Assembly: GCA_013151415.1 (NCBI GenBank) | Contig: JAADII010000033.1 | Span: forward strand, 1-43,094 | From: Chloroflexota bacterium | GTDB taxonomy: Bacteria; Chloroflexota; Anaerolineae; J102 | Length of the DNA: 43,094 bases | Reading direction: 5' to 3' | Shown: positions 16,097 through 25,200 of the stretch, one piece after another | How the letters are laid out: each line of letters opens with the position of its first letter | How positions within the stretch are numbered: position 1 is the stretch's first letter | Made by a program: the position numbers and the translations under genes | Notes under the pieces: generated by a model | The model's input: only the letters and a program-made list of their open reading frames with translations | Told to the model about the DNA's origin: nothing | Databases searched by the model: none

Positions 16097-17153
16097 GCCG
16101 AATATTTCGGTCGTCATCCCGGCGCTAAACGCCGCCTCGTTTCTGCCAGACCTTATTCGCGCTCTGCAAGAGGGCGAATCGCCGCCCGAAGAGATCATCG
16201 TGGTGGATGACGGTTCGTCCGACGAAACGGCCGCGCTCGCCCGTTCGTTGGGCTGTCGAATTTTTCACACGCCCGCGGCCCGTTCGGGCCCGGCTATGGC
16301 TCGCAATCTGGGCGCGTTGCACGCCCAGGGCGACATTCTCTTCTTTCTCGACGCGGATGTGGTTCCTCATCGAGACGCGGTCGCGCGAGTGCGCGCGGCC
16401 TTTGCTTCCGACGCGGCCCTCGATGCGATTTTCGGCTCTTATGACGATCAGCCCACTGATCCCGCCTTTCTCAGTCAATATAAGAATCTTTTTCATCATT
16501 ACGTGCATCAGATGAGCTCGGAAGACGCCAGCACATTTTGGACGGGATGCGGCGCCATTCGTCGCGAGGCGTTTCTCGATTTGGGCGGTTTCACCGATGA
16601 TTATGGCCGGCCATGCATTGAAGACATCGAGTTGGGTTATCGTTTGGGGCGACGCGGCGGCCGCATCCGTCTGGACAAGGGGTTGCTGGTCACCCATCGC
16701 AAACGCTGGACTCCATTGGGTTTGCTGCGCACCGACATCCTGGACCGGGGCATCCCCTGGGCCGAGTTGATATTGCGACACGGCGCTTTTGTCAACGACC
16801 TGAACTTGCAAACAAAAAATCGCATTAGCGTGGCTGCGTTTTGGTTGTTGATGCTCAGCCTGGCGCTGGCCGCCATGTGGTCGGGGTGGATGCTGTTGGC
16901 GGCCCTGGGATTGGGACTATGGCTGTTGCGGCTCAATTGGCCGTTGTATCGCTGGTTCGCTCAGAAGCGAGGCTGGTGGTTCGCGATGCGGGTGATTCCC
17001 TGGCATTGGCTCTATTATGGTTACAACGCCGTGGCCTTTGCTTTGGGCGCGCTGGCCCATGCGCGTTCGGCCTTTGCACGCGGACATCTTCACCCAGAGC
17101 GACCCGGCGCCCTTATTCAGATGCAGCAAGTCAACCATCTGGAAACTTCGTGA
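16056..17153 (+). CDS. Glycosyltransferase family 2 with C-terminal membrane helices
   Basis: A 365-residue GT2 protein. The core shows SVVIPALNA, VVDDGSSDETA, FFLDADVVPH (DxD metal site) and a C-terminal acidic IEDIELGYRLGRRGG. Two or three hydrophobic segments follow from about 265 to 345. It should transfer a single sugar to a lipid-linked or membrane acceptor. The start (MSMSMSAK) overlaps the preceding gene by 41 bases, and internal ATGs two and four codons later are equally possible. It is one of two glycosyltransferases flanking the mutase-like gene, which supports one assembly line. Confidence 0.86.
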   Translation: MSMSMSAKTTRWTEPNISVVIPALNAASFLPDLIRALQEGESPPEEIIVVDDGSSDETAALARSLGCRIFHTPAARSGPAMARNLGALHAQGDILFFLDADVVPHRDAVARVRAAFASDAALDAIFGSYDDQPTDPAFLSQYKNLFHHYVHQMSSEDASTFWTGCGAIRREAFLDLGGFTDDYGRPCIEDIELGYRLGRRGGRIRLDKGLLVTHRKRWTPLGLLRTDILDRGIPWAELILRHGAFVNDLNLQTKNRISVAAFWLLMLSLALAAMWSGWMLLAALGLGLWLLRLNWPLYRWFAQKRGWWFAMRVIPWHWLYYGYNAVAFALGALAHARSAFARGHLHPERPGALIQMQQVNHLETS

Positions 17154-17155
17154 CC

Positions 17156-19267
17156 ATGTCGCATATGCCCATCGACGGCCGGCGTAGCCGCATGCTGTTT
17201 CTAACGTTTATGCTTCTCGCCGGCTATGCGCTACGCGTTGTCAACCTGGGTGAGGCCTCCCTGTGGCTGGATGAGCTCATTCAGGTTCAGCTTGCTCGCG
17301 CGCCCTTGCGCGAGATGTTCCAGTTGGTTTTTGCGCACGCCAATACGCCAGTCGATGTGCTCATCACCAAGACCTTGTTGCGGTTTGGGCGGCAGGACGC
17401 CTGGTTGCGCATGTCTTCGGCCTATATGGGCGTTCTCAGCATTCCGCTCATCTACGCGCTCGCGCGCAAATTGCTCCCGCGCCCTGGCCCTTTGGTGACA
17501 GCCTTGCTTTTCACCCTGGCCCCCCTCGCCATCATGCATCATCGCGAGGTTCGGCCTTACGCCACCTTCTTGATGCTCGCTCTACTCAGCACATTGCTCT
17601 TTCTTTGGTCGTTGGAAAAGCAGGGGTTGTGGCCCTTTTTCGCTCTCAGTTTTCTTTTTTTGCTCCACACCCATCTCTTTTCTCTGGCTTTATTGGCCGT
17701 TTACGGGTTGTATTGGCTTGTTTGGCTATTGCCCAAGGGTCTGCGCGCTCGCGATTCGCGTCGGTGGCTGCTCGCGCCTGCGGCGCTGGCATTGACCACC
17801 ATCGCCTTTCTGCTTTCGCCGGCATCGCCCGACTATGTTGGGCGATTCACCCGAGCTGTTTTGCAAGGGATCAGCGGGCCGCGAGCCATGGAGACCCTCT
17901 CGCTCGCGGCCACCACCTATCCCTTCCCCGGTTTTGCGCCCATCGTCAAGCGCATTCCTCAGGATTTCAGCGGCGCGCAGCCGGCCGGCCTGCCCGCGTT
18001 GGGCCTTTTGTTCATGGGGCTTTGGGGCATGCGACGCCGGCCGCGCGCGCTTTTTTTCCTCCTGACATGGCTCATCCTCATACCGGCGGCCATCGTTTTT
18101 GCGCTTTATCAACGCGATCATTGGTTTAGCCCGCGCTACATTATTCACGCCTTGCCGCCGTTCATCATGCTGGTGGGCATGGGCGCGGTGACGCTGGCCC
18201 GGTGGCTGGCGAATGGCGCTGAGCTCATCTTGCGTCGCCGGTCGCGACGACCGGCCCTTTTTCCCTTTGCGCTTGCCGCCGTTCTCGCGCTCTACTTTTG
18301 GCAGACCGCGCCCGCCCTGGCCCAGGCGCGCGGCCCATCGCGCGAAAATCTACGCGACGGCGCCGCGTTCTTGCAACAAACATACCAACCCGGCACGCTC
18401 ATCATCGCGCCGCTGGTGGGGCCTTATTTGCTAGGCCATTACCTGCCAAAAGAGATGGATGTCGTCGATTTCCAAAGCCCGGTTTTGGTCGAATCGGTCG
18501 CACAGAACTACGAACGAGCCTTTCTCTTGCAAACCGTCTACAGCCATCTCACCCCGCGCAACACCTCCTGGCTGACGCAGGAAAATCTTGTAGCCGCCTT
18601 TCAGCCCGGCGTCGAGATATATCGCGCGCCGGCCGGAGAGGAGGCGCGCAAACGGGTTCAGATGCGCATCAAGGCCATTTTGAGCGGCGACCAAGACGTT
18701 TCTCTCGCCGAGCTGAAGCGCATGGCCGCGGAAGCGCGAAAGCTCAAAGATTGGCCGCTGACCATTCAAATTTGGGAGCATTTCTTGCAGCAAGCGCCCA
18801 ATGATTCGGCCGCCTGGACCGAGTTGGGATTGGCTTATCGTCAGGCCGAGCGTCTCGACGCGGCCATCGACGCGTATCAGAGGGCCATCGAGTTGGCCCC
18901 CAACAACGCCTGGGCTCATCTGCTTCTGGCCAATGCGTTGCGCCTAAACGGCCAGCCCGAAACCGCTCTACGCCATGCGCAAGACGCGGTTGACATCGCC
19001 CCGCATTTGCCAGATGCGTGGTCGGCTTTGGGATTCGCTCAACTGGAATTGGGCGATGCGGTCGCGGCCCGCGCAGCCTTCGAACGCGGTCTCGAACAAA
19101 GAGCCGATGCGCTTATGTTGCGCTATGGTCTGGCGCAAGCCGCATCGGCCGCCCGCGATTCAGATGCGGCCGAGCTCTGGCAAGCGCTTCTCGATCTGAA
19201 CCCGCCTTCTTTCATGCGAAACGCCGCCTGCAAGCATTTGCAAAACGCTCACACCCTTTGCCCATGA
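17156..19267 (+). CDS. GT-C (GT39/ArnT-like) glycosyltransferase with TPR tail
   Basis: A 703-residue protein. The first ~430 residues are polytopic, with SLWLDELIQV in the first extracytoplasmic loop; Asp39-Glu40 match the catalytic acid pair of GT-C enzymes that use polyprenyl-phosphate sugars outside the membrane. From about residue 530 come tetratricopeptide repeats (WTELGLAYRQAERLDAAIDA, AWAHLLLANALRLNG, AWSALGFAQLELG). The TPRs probably bind a partner in the envelope. The start lies two bases after the previous stop, and the end overlaps the next gene by ATGA, so this is clearly operonic. Confidence 0.84.
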   Translation: MSHMPIDGRRSRMLFLTFMLLAGYALRVVNLGEASLWLDELIQVQLARAPLREMFQLVFAHANTPVDVLITKTLLRFGRQDAWLRMSSAYMGVLSIPLIYALARKLLPRPGPLVTALLFTLAPLAIMHHREVRPYATFLMLALLSTLLFLWSLEKQGLWPFFALSFLFLLHTHLFSLALLAVYGLYWLVWLLPKGLRARDSRRWLLAPAALALTTIAFLLSPASPDYVGRFTRAVLQGISGPRAMETLSLAATTYPFPGFAPIVKRIPQDFSGAQPAGLPALGLLFMGLWGMRRRPRALFFLLTWLILIPAAIVFALYQRDHWFSPRYIIHALPPFIMLVGMGAVTLARWLANGAELILRRRSRRPALFPFALAAVLALYFWQTAPALAQARGPSRENLRDGAAFLQQTYQPGTLIIAPLVGPYLLGHYLPKEMDVVDFQSPVLVESVAQNYERAFLLQTVYSHLTPRNTSWLTQENLVAAFQPGVEIYRAPAGEEARKRVQMRIKAILSGDQDVSLAELKRMAAEARKLKDWPLTIQIWEHFLQQAPNDSAAWTELGLAYRQAERLDAAIDAYQRAIELAPNNAWAHLLLANALRLNGQPETALRHAQDAVDIAPHLPDAWSALGFAQLELGDAVAARAAFERGLEQRADALMLRYGLAQAASAARDSDAAELWQALLDLNPPSFMRNAACKHLQNAHTLCP

Positions 19268-21252
19268 TCATGAAACCGACACAAATCCTTGCCGCCGGAC
19301 TCCTCATCGCGGGGTTGCCCGCCATAGTGCGCAGCATGCGCCGTCGCCACCGTTGGGAAAGCCGCAATCGCCAGGTTTATATCGCGCTCTATTTCGAGCA
19401 AATGAGCATTGCCGCCACGCGCGCGGGGCGGCCGCTCTATGATTTCCTGCACGAATGCCGGCATCATGGCGCCACCCATATCGCCATTCTCGAAGACACT
19501 CTCGACAGCCTGATGGCTTCCGGTCGGCTCATTCCCGTGGCTTGCGACCAGCCTCATCAACATCTCTTCGAAGGGTCAGCCGATCTCATCGTGCGCCTGC
19601 GCGATGAATTCGCCGCGCGCGCGGCCCATTGTTTGGTGGATGCAAATCCTGAAGCGGGAACCCTGAAGCTGCAAGGCGATTTGCGCGCGTTGCGCCCCCT
19701 GGGGCTGGGTTTCGACGCCGAGGTCTTCGCCAGGGCTCGCGACGCGGGTTTGCAGCTTATTGCTCGACCTGTGAGCTATCCCTGGCCCACCGCAGAAACC
19801 ATCGAACGCACCCTGTCTCAGGCCGCTGAACTGGGCGCGCGCATCATTTCTTTCGCTGGCGATCCCTTGCTTGGCCATGAGATGCATCTCAACGCCACCG
19901 CGGCCAGCCTTCGTCGTCATCGACTCATCGCCACCTATTTTCCCGATAGCCGTCATCAACGCGGGGATTGGTTCATTGCCAAGAGCGCGGCCGAACGCAC
20001 GTTGCTGGCCCTGCGCTTCACTTTGGCCGATCTGGATAAGGGCGACGAGTCCAGCATTGCCTACCAGGCCGCGCTACGCGCGCGCGAGGGCGGCATTCGC
20101 CTCATCTTCGCCGATACATATATTGGCGTTCATGCAACCACGCCCACGGCCATATTGCACTATCTGGATGAACTGGTTCACGCCCTGGTTCATCATGAAG
20201 GCTTTGTTATCGATATTCCGCAACATCATCACCACCATGACGATGACGGGCATGCTCATGAACATGGCGAGCATGAGCACGGACATCATCATCATCATCA
20301 TGGACATGAGCACGCGCACGGGCGCGAACTTTCATGGCCCGATCCTTTGCCCCTCGAACGCGTCGTTCCTCATATCGAACGATTTTTCGAGACGCCCGGC
20401 GCGGACGCAGGACGTTACACCGCGCGCGTCACCGATCTGACTCCGGCGGCCGTGGGGTTGGGCCTGTTGGCATTGGATCGAATGGCGAGTTTGCCTTCCA
20501 TCGTGGGGTTGGCGTTGGCCGCGCTGGGGTTGGCCGCGGGCGAACGTCTGGCTCCATGGCTCGATCAACCTCGCGATGCGCTGGAGCGCGCATACGCCCC
20601 ATCCTATTTGCCTAAGTTGCTCGCGCTTGGCGCGTTGGCTACAGGCGGGGCCGCGGGGCCCTCTTCATTGGCGGTGGCGCCGGTTGCAGGTCTGTTGGCC
20701 GCGGCCGCCACGGCGAATCCTGAATATTATTTGCGCATCGAAGCCATTCGCACATACGGTCTTGATTGGAGCCTCCCGCTGGCCGTGCAATTGGCGGCCG
20801 AGCCGCCGCCTTTGCTCGCGGGTGGCTGGCGTTGGGGCGCGGCATTGGTCGCACTCACCGCGCCTCTGTGGTTGCGCGGTCGCCTGCCGGCCGATCTCAT
20901 CGATGTCCTGGATCGCGAGCACCCCAGCGGGCACACCCACCATCTCAGCGCGGCTCAGCGCGCGCTGGGCGACGCGCGTATGGCCATGAGCGCTCAACCT
21001 TTGCGAAAATGGGCCGGTTTGGTGTGGCTGTGGCCGGTGCATTCGGCGCTGCCGGCTCAGTCCACGATGCGTTCGTTGGCCGGGCTTGCGGCCACGGTTG
21101 GCGCTGTCGCCACAGCCGGGACATTGCGCAATCCCAGCCGACCTATTGCGCTCTCTTTGGCTCAGGTTTTTCGTAGTTGGGTTGTTCATGCGCCCTTTTA
21201 TCTCGCCGCATCGCTCGCGCTCGCGGCCGGCCAGGGGCCGAGCGGAAAATAA
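19264..21252 (+). CDS. DUF5693-like membrane protein with a histidine-rich loop
   Basis: A 662-residue membrane protein. After an N-terminal membrane segment (8-24), residues 40-310 resemble DUF5693 (YIALYFEQM...THIAILEDTLDSLMASGRL), a domain known beside polysaccharide pyruvyl transferase (CsaB) in envelope loci. Residues about 320-355 form a metal-binding-like tract of alternating His, Asp, Glu and Gly, including HHHHHDDDGHAHEHG and HHHHHHGHEHAHG. A hydrophobic region with several membrane helices follows from about 395 to the end. Function unknown; a role in export or assembly of the glycan is inferred from position between the GT-C gene and the flippase. The start overlaps the upstream stop (ATGA). 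Confidence 0.7.
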   Translation: MIMKPTQILAAGLLIAGLPAIVRSMRRRHRWESRNRQVYIALYFEQMSIAATRAGRPLYDFLHECRHHGATHIAILEDTLDSLMASGRLIPVACDQPHQHLFEGSADLIVRLRDEFAARAAHCLVDANPEAGTLKLQGDLRALRPLGLGFDAEVFARARDAGLQLIARPVSYPWPTAETIERTLSQAAELGARIISFAGDPLLGHEMHLNATAASLRRHRLIATYFPDSRHQRGDWFIAKSAAERTLLALRFTLADLDKGDESSIAYQAALRAREGGIRLIFADTYIGVHATTPTAILHYLDELVHALVHHEGFVIDIPQHHHHHDDDGHAHEHGEHEHGHHHHHHGHEHAHGRELSWPDPLPLERVVPHIERFFETPGADAGRYTARVTDLTPAAVGLGLLALDRMASLPSIVGLALAALGLAAGERLAPWLDQPRDALERAYAPSYLPKLLALGALATGGAAGPSSLAVAPVAGLLAAAATANPEYYLRIEAIRTYGLDWSLPLAVQLAAEPPPLLAGGWRWGAALVALTAPLWLRGRLPADLIDVLDREHPSGHTHHLSAAQRALGDARMAMSAQPLRKWAGLVWLWPVHSALPAQSTMRSLAGLAATVGAVATAGTLRNPSRPIALSLAQVFRSWVVHAPFYLAASLALAAGQGPSGK

Positions 21253-21305
21253 GCGCGGCGGCCGCCTCGATAGCCTTTCTCATCTCTTCGCTTTCTCATC
21301 GGTTC

Positions 21306-22757
21306 ATGTCATCGGCCCGCACCGCCGCACGAAATCTTTCAGCCATCAGCTTGCACAAAGGCGCCCAGATATTGGGGGCCTTTGCTTTTGCCGCGCTTGT
21401 GCCCCGTTCGTTGGGCGCCGAGTTGTTCGGTCAGCTCTCTTTCGTCCTCTCCCTCAGCCTGCTTTTGCAAATGCCCGGCGATTTGGGCGGGTTGGACATC
21501 ATCGGCCGGTTCGTGCCCGGCTGGGCGCAAGAGGACGAGTCGGGACGAAGAAAAATCGTCTGGCTCACATGGCACCTGATAGCGCTTCGCTTGCTCATTG
21601 GTTTGGCCGTCACCCTGGTGAGCGTCCCGCTCGCGCCGCGGCTGGCAAGTTGGCTTACGCCTCTCGACGGCTTGCTCATCGGTTTGTCCGCGGCCATTCG
21701 CCTGCTTTCGTGGACGCCTTTTCATCTCAGCTTTGGGTTGGGGCGCATGGGCCGTTGGTCGGTGGAGCTCGCGTGGCGGCAATTGGTCATGACGCCATTT
21801 TTGCTGGCTTTTGCGCGTTGGGGCGTCACCGGCCTGCTCGCGGGCCTGGCGTTGAGTGAGGCGCTGTTCCTGTTGCTGGGCCATTATTGGATCCGCCCTT
21901 ATCTTCGCGTCCAGTCTTTCGATTGGCCCGCCCTTCGCCCTTATTTGCGATTCGGCGCTGGCTTTTTCTTGGCCAATATCGTCATTGTGGCGCTCTATCG
22001 GTTGGGGCCGGTGTTGCTAGAGGTGCTTGCTCGCAACACGGTCGCGGTGGGTTACTTCAATCTGGGCGTGAGCGTATATATGATGCTTCTCGTCATCCTC
22101 ACCCAGTATATGAGTTCTTTCGTCCCGATGTTATCCTTGTTTCACCGTCGCGGCGAACTGGCCGCGGCTCAGCGGTGGTTGGATCGCATGGTGCGATATA
22201 CGGCCGTGCTCATGGGCGTGATCATCATTGGCATGTTTATGCTCATGCCTGCGGTTGCGCCTCTTCTCTTTGGCGCCGACTTTGCTCCCGTGACGCGCAT
22301 CATGTTATTGCTCGCGTTGGCTTTGTTGGCGCAGCCTTTGGTTTGGGCTGGCCGTTATGCAGCGGTGTCGTTTGGTCACCCGCGCGCGGCCTTTTATGCC
22401 ACATTGTTCGGCTTGCTGGCTTTTCTTGCCGTTAGTCCGGCGCTCATGCCCCGTTTTGCAGCCGATGGCGCGGCTCTTGCGCTGGGATTTGGCGTTGTGG
22501 TCATGGCGGGGGTCTATCTTTGGTTGGGCCGAGAGTGGTTAAAATCGCCCTGGCTCGCGTTGGCCGCCGCCTATCTGCCCTTATCCGCGCTCCTTTTCAT
22601 CTACGATCCCGCCCGCGACTTGATGTCTGGCTTGTTATGGAGCGCGTTGCTGATCCCGCTCTATCTGTTTCTGCTCTGGCTGTTGCGCGTGGTCACCACC
22701 GCCGAATTGGCGCAGATGCGCGCGGCGTTCATGCCCGGCGGCGCGCCCAAACGCTGA
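21306..22757 (+). CDS. Wzx-like polysaccharide flippase (MOP superfamily)
   Basis: A 483-residue polytopic protein with about 12-14 hydrophobic segments. The N-terminus (ISLHKGAQILGAFAFAALVPRSLG...FGQLSF) is typical of O-antigen/teichoic-acid flippases, which carry lipid-linked oligosaccharides across the membrane. It is the last gene of the glycan operon, 53 bases after the DUF5693-like gene. The next gene downstream converges on it with only 25 bases between stops, and no clear terminator is visible. Confidence 0.85.
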   Translation: MSSARTAARNLSAISLHKGAQILGAFAFAALVPRSLGAELFGQLSFVLSLSLLLQMPGDLGGLDIIGRFVPGWAQEDESGRRKIVWLTWHLIALRLLIGLAVTLVSVPLAPRLASWLTPLDGLLIGLSAAIRLLSWTPFHLSFGLGRMGRWSVELAWRQLVMTPFLLAFARWGVTGLLAGLALSEALFLLLGHYWIRPYLRVQSFDWPALRPYLRFGAGFFLANIVIVALYRLGPVLLEVLARNTVAVGYFNLGVSVYMMLLVILTQYMSSFVPMLSLFHRRGELAAAQRWLDRMVRYTAVLMGVIIIGMFMLMPAVAPLLFGADFAPVTRIMLLLALALLAQPLVWAGRYAAVSFGHPRAAFYATLFGLLAFLAVSPALMPRFAADGAALALGFGVVVMAGVYLWLGREWLKSPWLALAAAYLPLSALLFIYDPARDLMSGLLWSALLIPLYLFLLWLLRVVTTAELAQMRAAFMPGGAPKR

Positions 22758-22782
22758 GAAGCGAAAACCGCGCAAACAGCGC

Positions 22783-24987
22783 TCAATCTTCTTGCGTCTC
22801 CATCGCGACGCATTCATCTTGTTCGGTGAGCGGAAGGGTGAAGCTCACCATGGCGCCTTGGCCCGGGCCTTTGCTCTCCGCCCAAATGCGCCCCCCGTGT
22901 TTTTCCACAATCTCTTTGGCCAGGGCCAGGCCAATGCCCATGCCCTTGAAGCGGCGATTCGCTCCTGAATCAACCTGATAGAACTGCTCGAAAATGTTGT
23001 CGAGCTCGTCCGCGGGTATGCCAATGCCCTCGTCTCTGACCGAGATGAGGATATCCTCGCCTTCTTTTCGGGCCTCGAGCCACACTTTGCCCCCCTGGGG
23101 CGAAAACTTGCGCGCGTTGCTCAAGAGATTGTTAACCACCTGGGTGAGATAATCTTCATGACCGCAAATGTTCTCAGTATCCAGCTCGATGCGAGCCTCA
23201 AGCGTGAGACCCGCCTCTTGCAGCACCGACGCCCAATCCGACGCCAGGGCCTCTAGCCAGCGCCTGGCCGGGAATGGTCGCATATCCAGCTTGCGCCGAC
23301 GCAGTTGATGGAAGAAAAGCAGCTGGTCGATGAGATGTTGAAGGTGTTTGGCCTGACGCAAGATGGTTCTCACGGCCATGTGCATGCGTTCGGGCGATTG
23401 GATCATGCCCGATTCGATGAGTTCGGCATAGCCATGCACCAACGTGAGGGGGGTGCGCAGTTCGTGGGTCACGGTGCGCAACATGTCTTCGCGCGTCTGC
23501 AATGAACGACGCAGCTCTTCGTTTGTGCGTTTGAGCTCTTCGAACAGCCGGGCGCGTTCGATGACCAATGCCGCGGTTGAAGCATAAGCCATGAGCATGG
23601 CGAGATCGTCTTCGCCGAACGCGGCTTTGCGGCTGGCGTTGTCCAGCGCGATCACCCCAATGGCTTCGCCCTGCACCAACAGCGGCGCCACAACCGCGCT
23701 TTGCACCGACGACATCTCTTCGATCTCGCCCTCGTAGCGGATGTCGTCGTTGCCCACCGCGTCGGAAATGATCAGGGGGCGGCGCTCGCGAAAGGCCAGG
23801 GCCGAATAGCCCTCGTTGACGGGAAAACGAGCCCATAAGATGCGCGGGTCCTGATATCCGCTGATGGCGCGAATATGGAGCTCGTCGTCTGCGGCGAGAA
23901 GAATGGTGCCTTTTTCTGCGGCCGGAACCGCATGGATGGCCGCGGCCAGGAGGTTTTGCAACAATGTTTCCAGGTCTAGCCCCTCTCCTAGCGCCCGGGC
24001 CACCGCGGCCATGGCTTCTCGTTCTCGCTCTCGCTGTTTGCGCGCGCTGATATCATTGAAGATGATCTGAATCGCGGCTTGCTCTTCAAAGGTGAGGGGC
24101 GCGGCCATCACTTCCACATCCACATAGCCGCCGTCCAGCCGCCGCATTTGTTCTTCGAGAGGCGGCACCCGCTTGCCACTGGCCAACAGTCGCCAACGCT
24201 CCTGAATGACGGGAACCCATTCTTCAGACACAAACTCGAGCACCGAACGCCCCACCAGGTCCGAGGGGCTGTTCGCGCCAAGAATGGATGCCGCCGCCGG
24301 ATTGGCGAACACCACCCGACCATCGATATGCACGATCACCCCGGCCGGGCTCAGCTCAACCAGGGTGCGATAATGCTCTTCGCTTTCGCGTAGCGCTCTT
24401 TCGGCCCGCATGCGCTCGATGGCCTGCCCCAACAGCGCGGCCGCAGTCTGCAAAAAGTGAACCTCGTCCTCGGTGAAACGCCGCTGCCGTTTTGTATGCA
24501 CGCCCAGCACGCCGAAGGGGCGCTCTGAGCCTCGAATGATGACGCTGACCCCGCTCACCACGCCATGCTCCAAGAGCAACTCTGGTCCGTGAAAGCGCGT
24601 TTCCGAGGCCAGATCGGCAACCACTACCGGCTCATCTGAAATCAGGGTGTATCCCGCCTGCGATTCGCTGCCCGCGCCGATGACCAGGCGTCCCACAAGA
24701 CCGGGCTGCCAACCAACGCCCGCTCGCAGCAAAAAACCCTGGCCATCCGGTTGCAATTCAAGCACCTTGACGAAATCGACGCGCAACACATCGGCTACGG
24801 TTTGCACAAGATCATCCATCATGCCCTGCACATCAGCGCTCCGCAAGGCGCGCAGACTCAGGCGCGCCAATGCGCTTTGCAAGGCCGCGAAATGATGAAG
24901 GGCGCTCTCCAATCGCTTCCGTTCTGTGTTCTCGTACGTAGTCATAAATCCCGCGGGGTTGAAAGGGACTCGAGAGAAAGTCTCCAT
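22783..24987 (-). CDS. Soluble sensor kinase (GAF-PAS-GAF-HisKA-HATPase)
   Basis: A 734-residue cytoplasmic kinase. Residues about 35-195 form a GAF domain, 205-330 a PAS domain (SPAGVIVHIDGRVVFANPAA...), and 345-480 a second GAF. The kinase core has His508 in TVTHELRTPLTL, N-box NLLSNARKFSPQGG, G1 DEGIGI and G2 GMGIGLALA, all intact. No receiver or membrane segment is present. The HisKA-HATPase half closely resembles that of the next kinase (25201-27678), pointing to duplication. Start is uncertain: a second ATG 14 codons in (before TTYENTERKRL) is also plausible. Confidence 0.9.
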   Translation of the reverse strand: METFSRVPFNPAGFMTTYENTERKRLESALHHFAALQSALARLSLRALRSADVQGMMDDLVQTVADVLRVDFVKVLELQPDGQGFLLRAGVGWQPGLVGRLVIGAGSESQAGYTLISDEPVVVADLASETRFHGPELLLEHGVVSGVSVIIRGSERPFGVLGVHTKRQRRFTEDEVHFLQTAAALLGQAIERMRAERALRESEEHYRTLVELSPAGVIVHIDGRVVFANPAAASILGANSPSDLVGRSVLEFVSEEWVPVIQERWRLLASGKRVPPLEEQMRRLDGGYVDVEVMAAPLTFEEQAAIQIIFNDISARKQREREREAMAAVARALGEGLDLETLLQNLLAAAIHAVPAAEKGTILLAADDELHIRAISGYQDPRILWARFPVNEGYSALAFRERRPLIISDAVGNDDIRYEGEIEEMSSVQSAVVAPLLVQGEAIGVIALDNASRKAAFGEDDLAMLMAYASTAALVIERARLFEELKRTNEELRRSLQTREDMLRTVTHELRTPLTLVHGYAELIESGMIQSPERMHMAVRTILRQAKHLQHLIDQLLFFHQLRRRKLDMRPFPARRWLEALASDWASVLQEAGLTLEARIELDTENICGHEDYLTQVVNNLLSNARKFSPQGGKVWLEARKEGEDILISVRDEGIGIPADELDNIFEQFYQVDSGANRRFKGMGIGLALAKEIVEKHGGRIWAESKGPGQGAMVSFTLPLTEQDECVAMETQED

Positions 24988-25087
24988 TTTTTCGGCGATT
25001 TTCCGCGTCGAAATGCGCGAAGCGCGGTGATGATGCGGACGAAGGGGGGAAACCGTCTCAATCTATCGCCCTTGTATCTTCCTTAAG

Positions 25088-25117
25088 ATTGTATGCTAAA
25101 ACTTTCGTATGTCGCAA
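25088..25117 (-). promoter_or_regulatory. Possible promoter for the GAF-PAS-GAF kinase
   Basis: The minus strand reads TTGCGA, 18 bases, TACAAT, about 100 bases before the kinase start. The remaining 24988-25200 spacer shows nothing else. Confidence 0.45.
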
Positions 25118-25200
25118 ATCAAGATCGCGCTCGACGTGAAGCGCCTAAGCCATTTTCCGCCTTCTCCTCTGGATGCGGCCAATAGTTCGCGCCCCTCCTC

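Noticed and set aside
16841-17155. N-terminal extension of the GT-C gene
   Set aside because: The upstream open frame overlaps the preceding GT2 gene for over 300 bases and lacks membrane or domain sense; ATG at 17156 gives the expected start.
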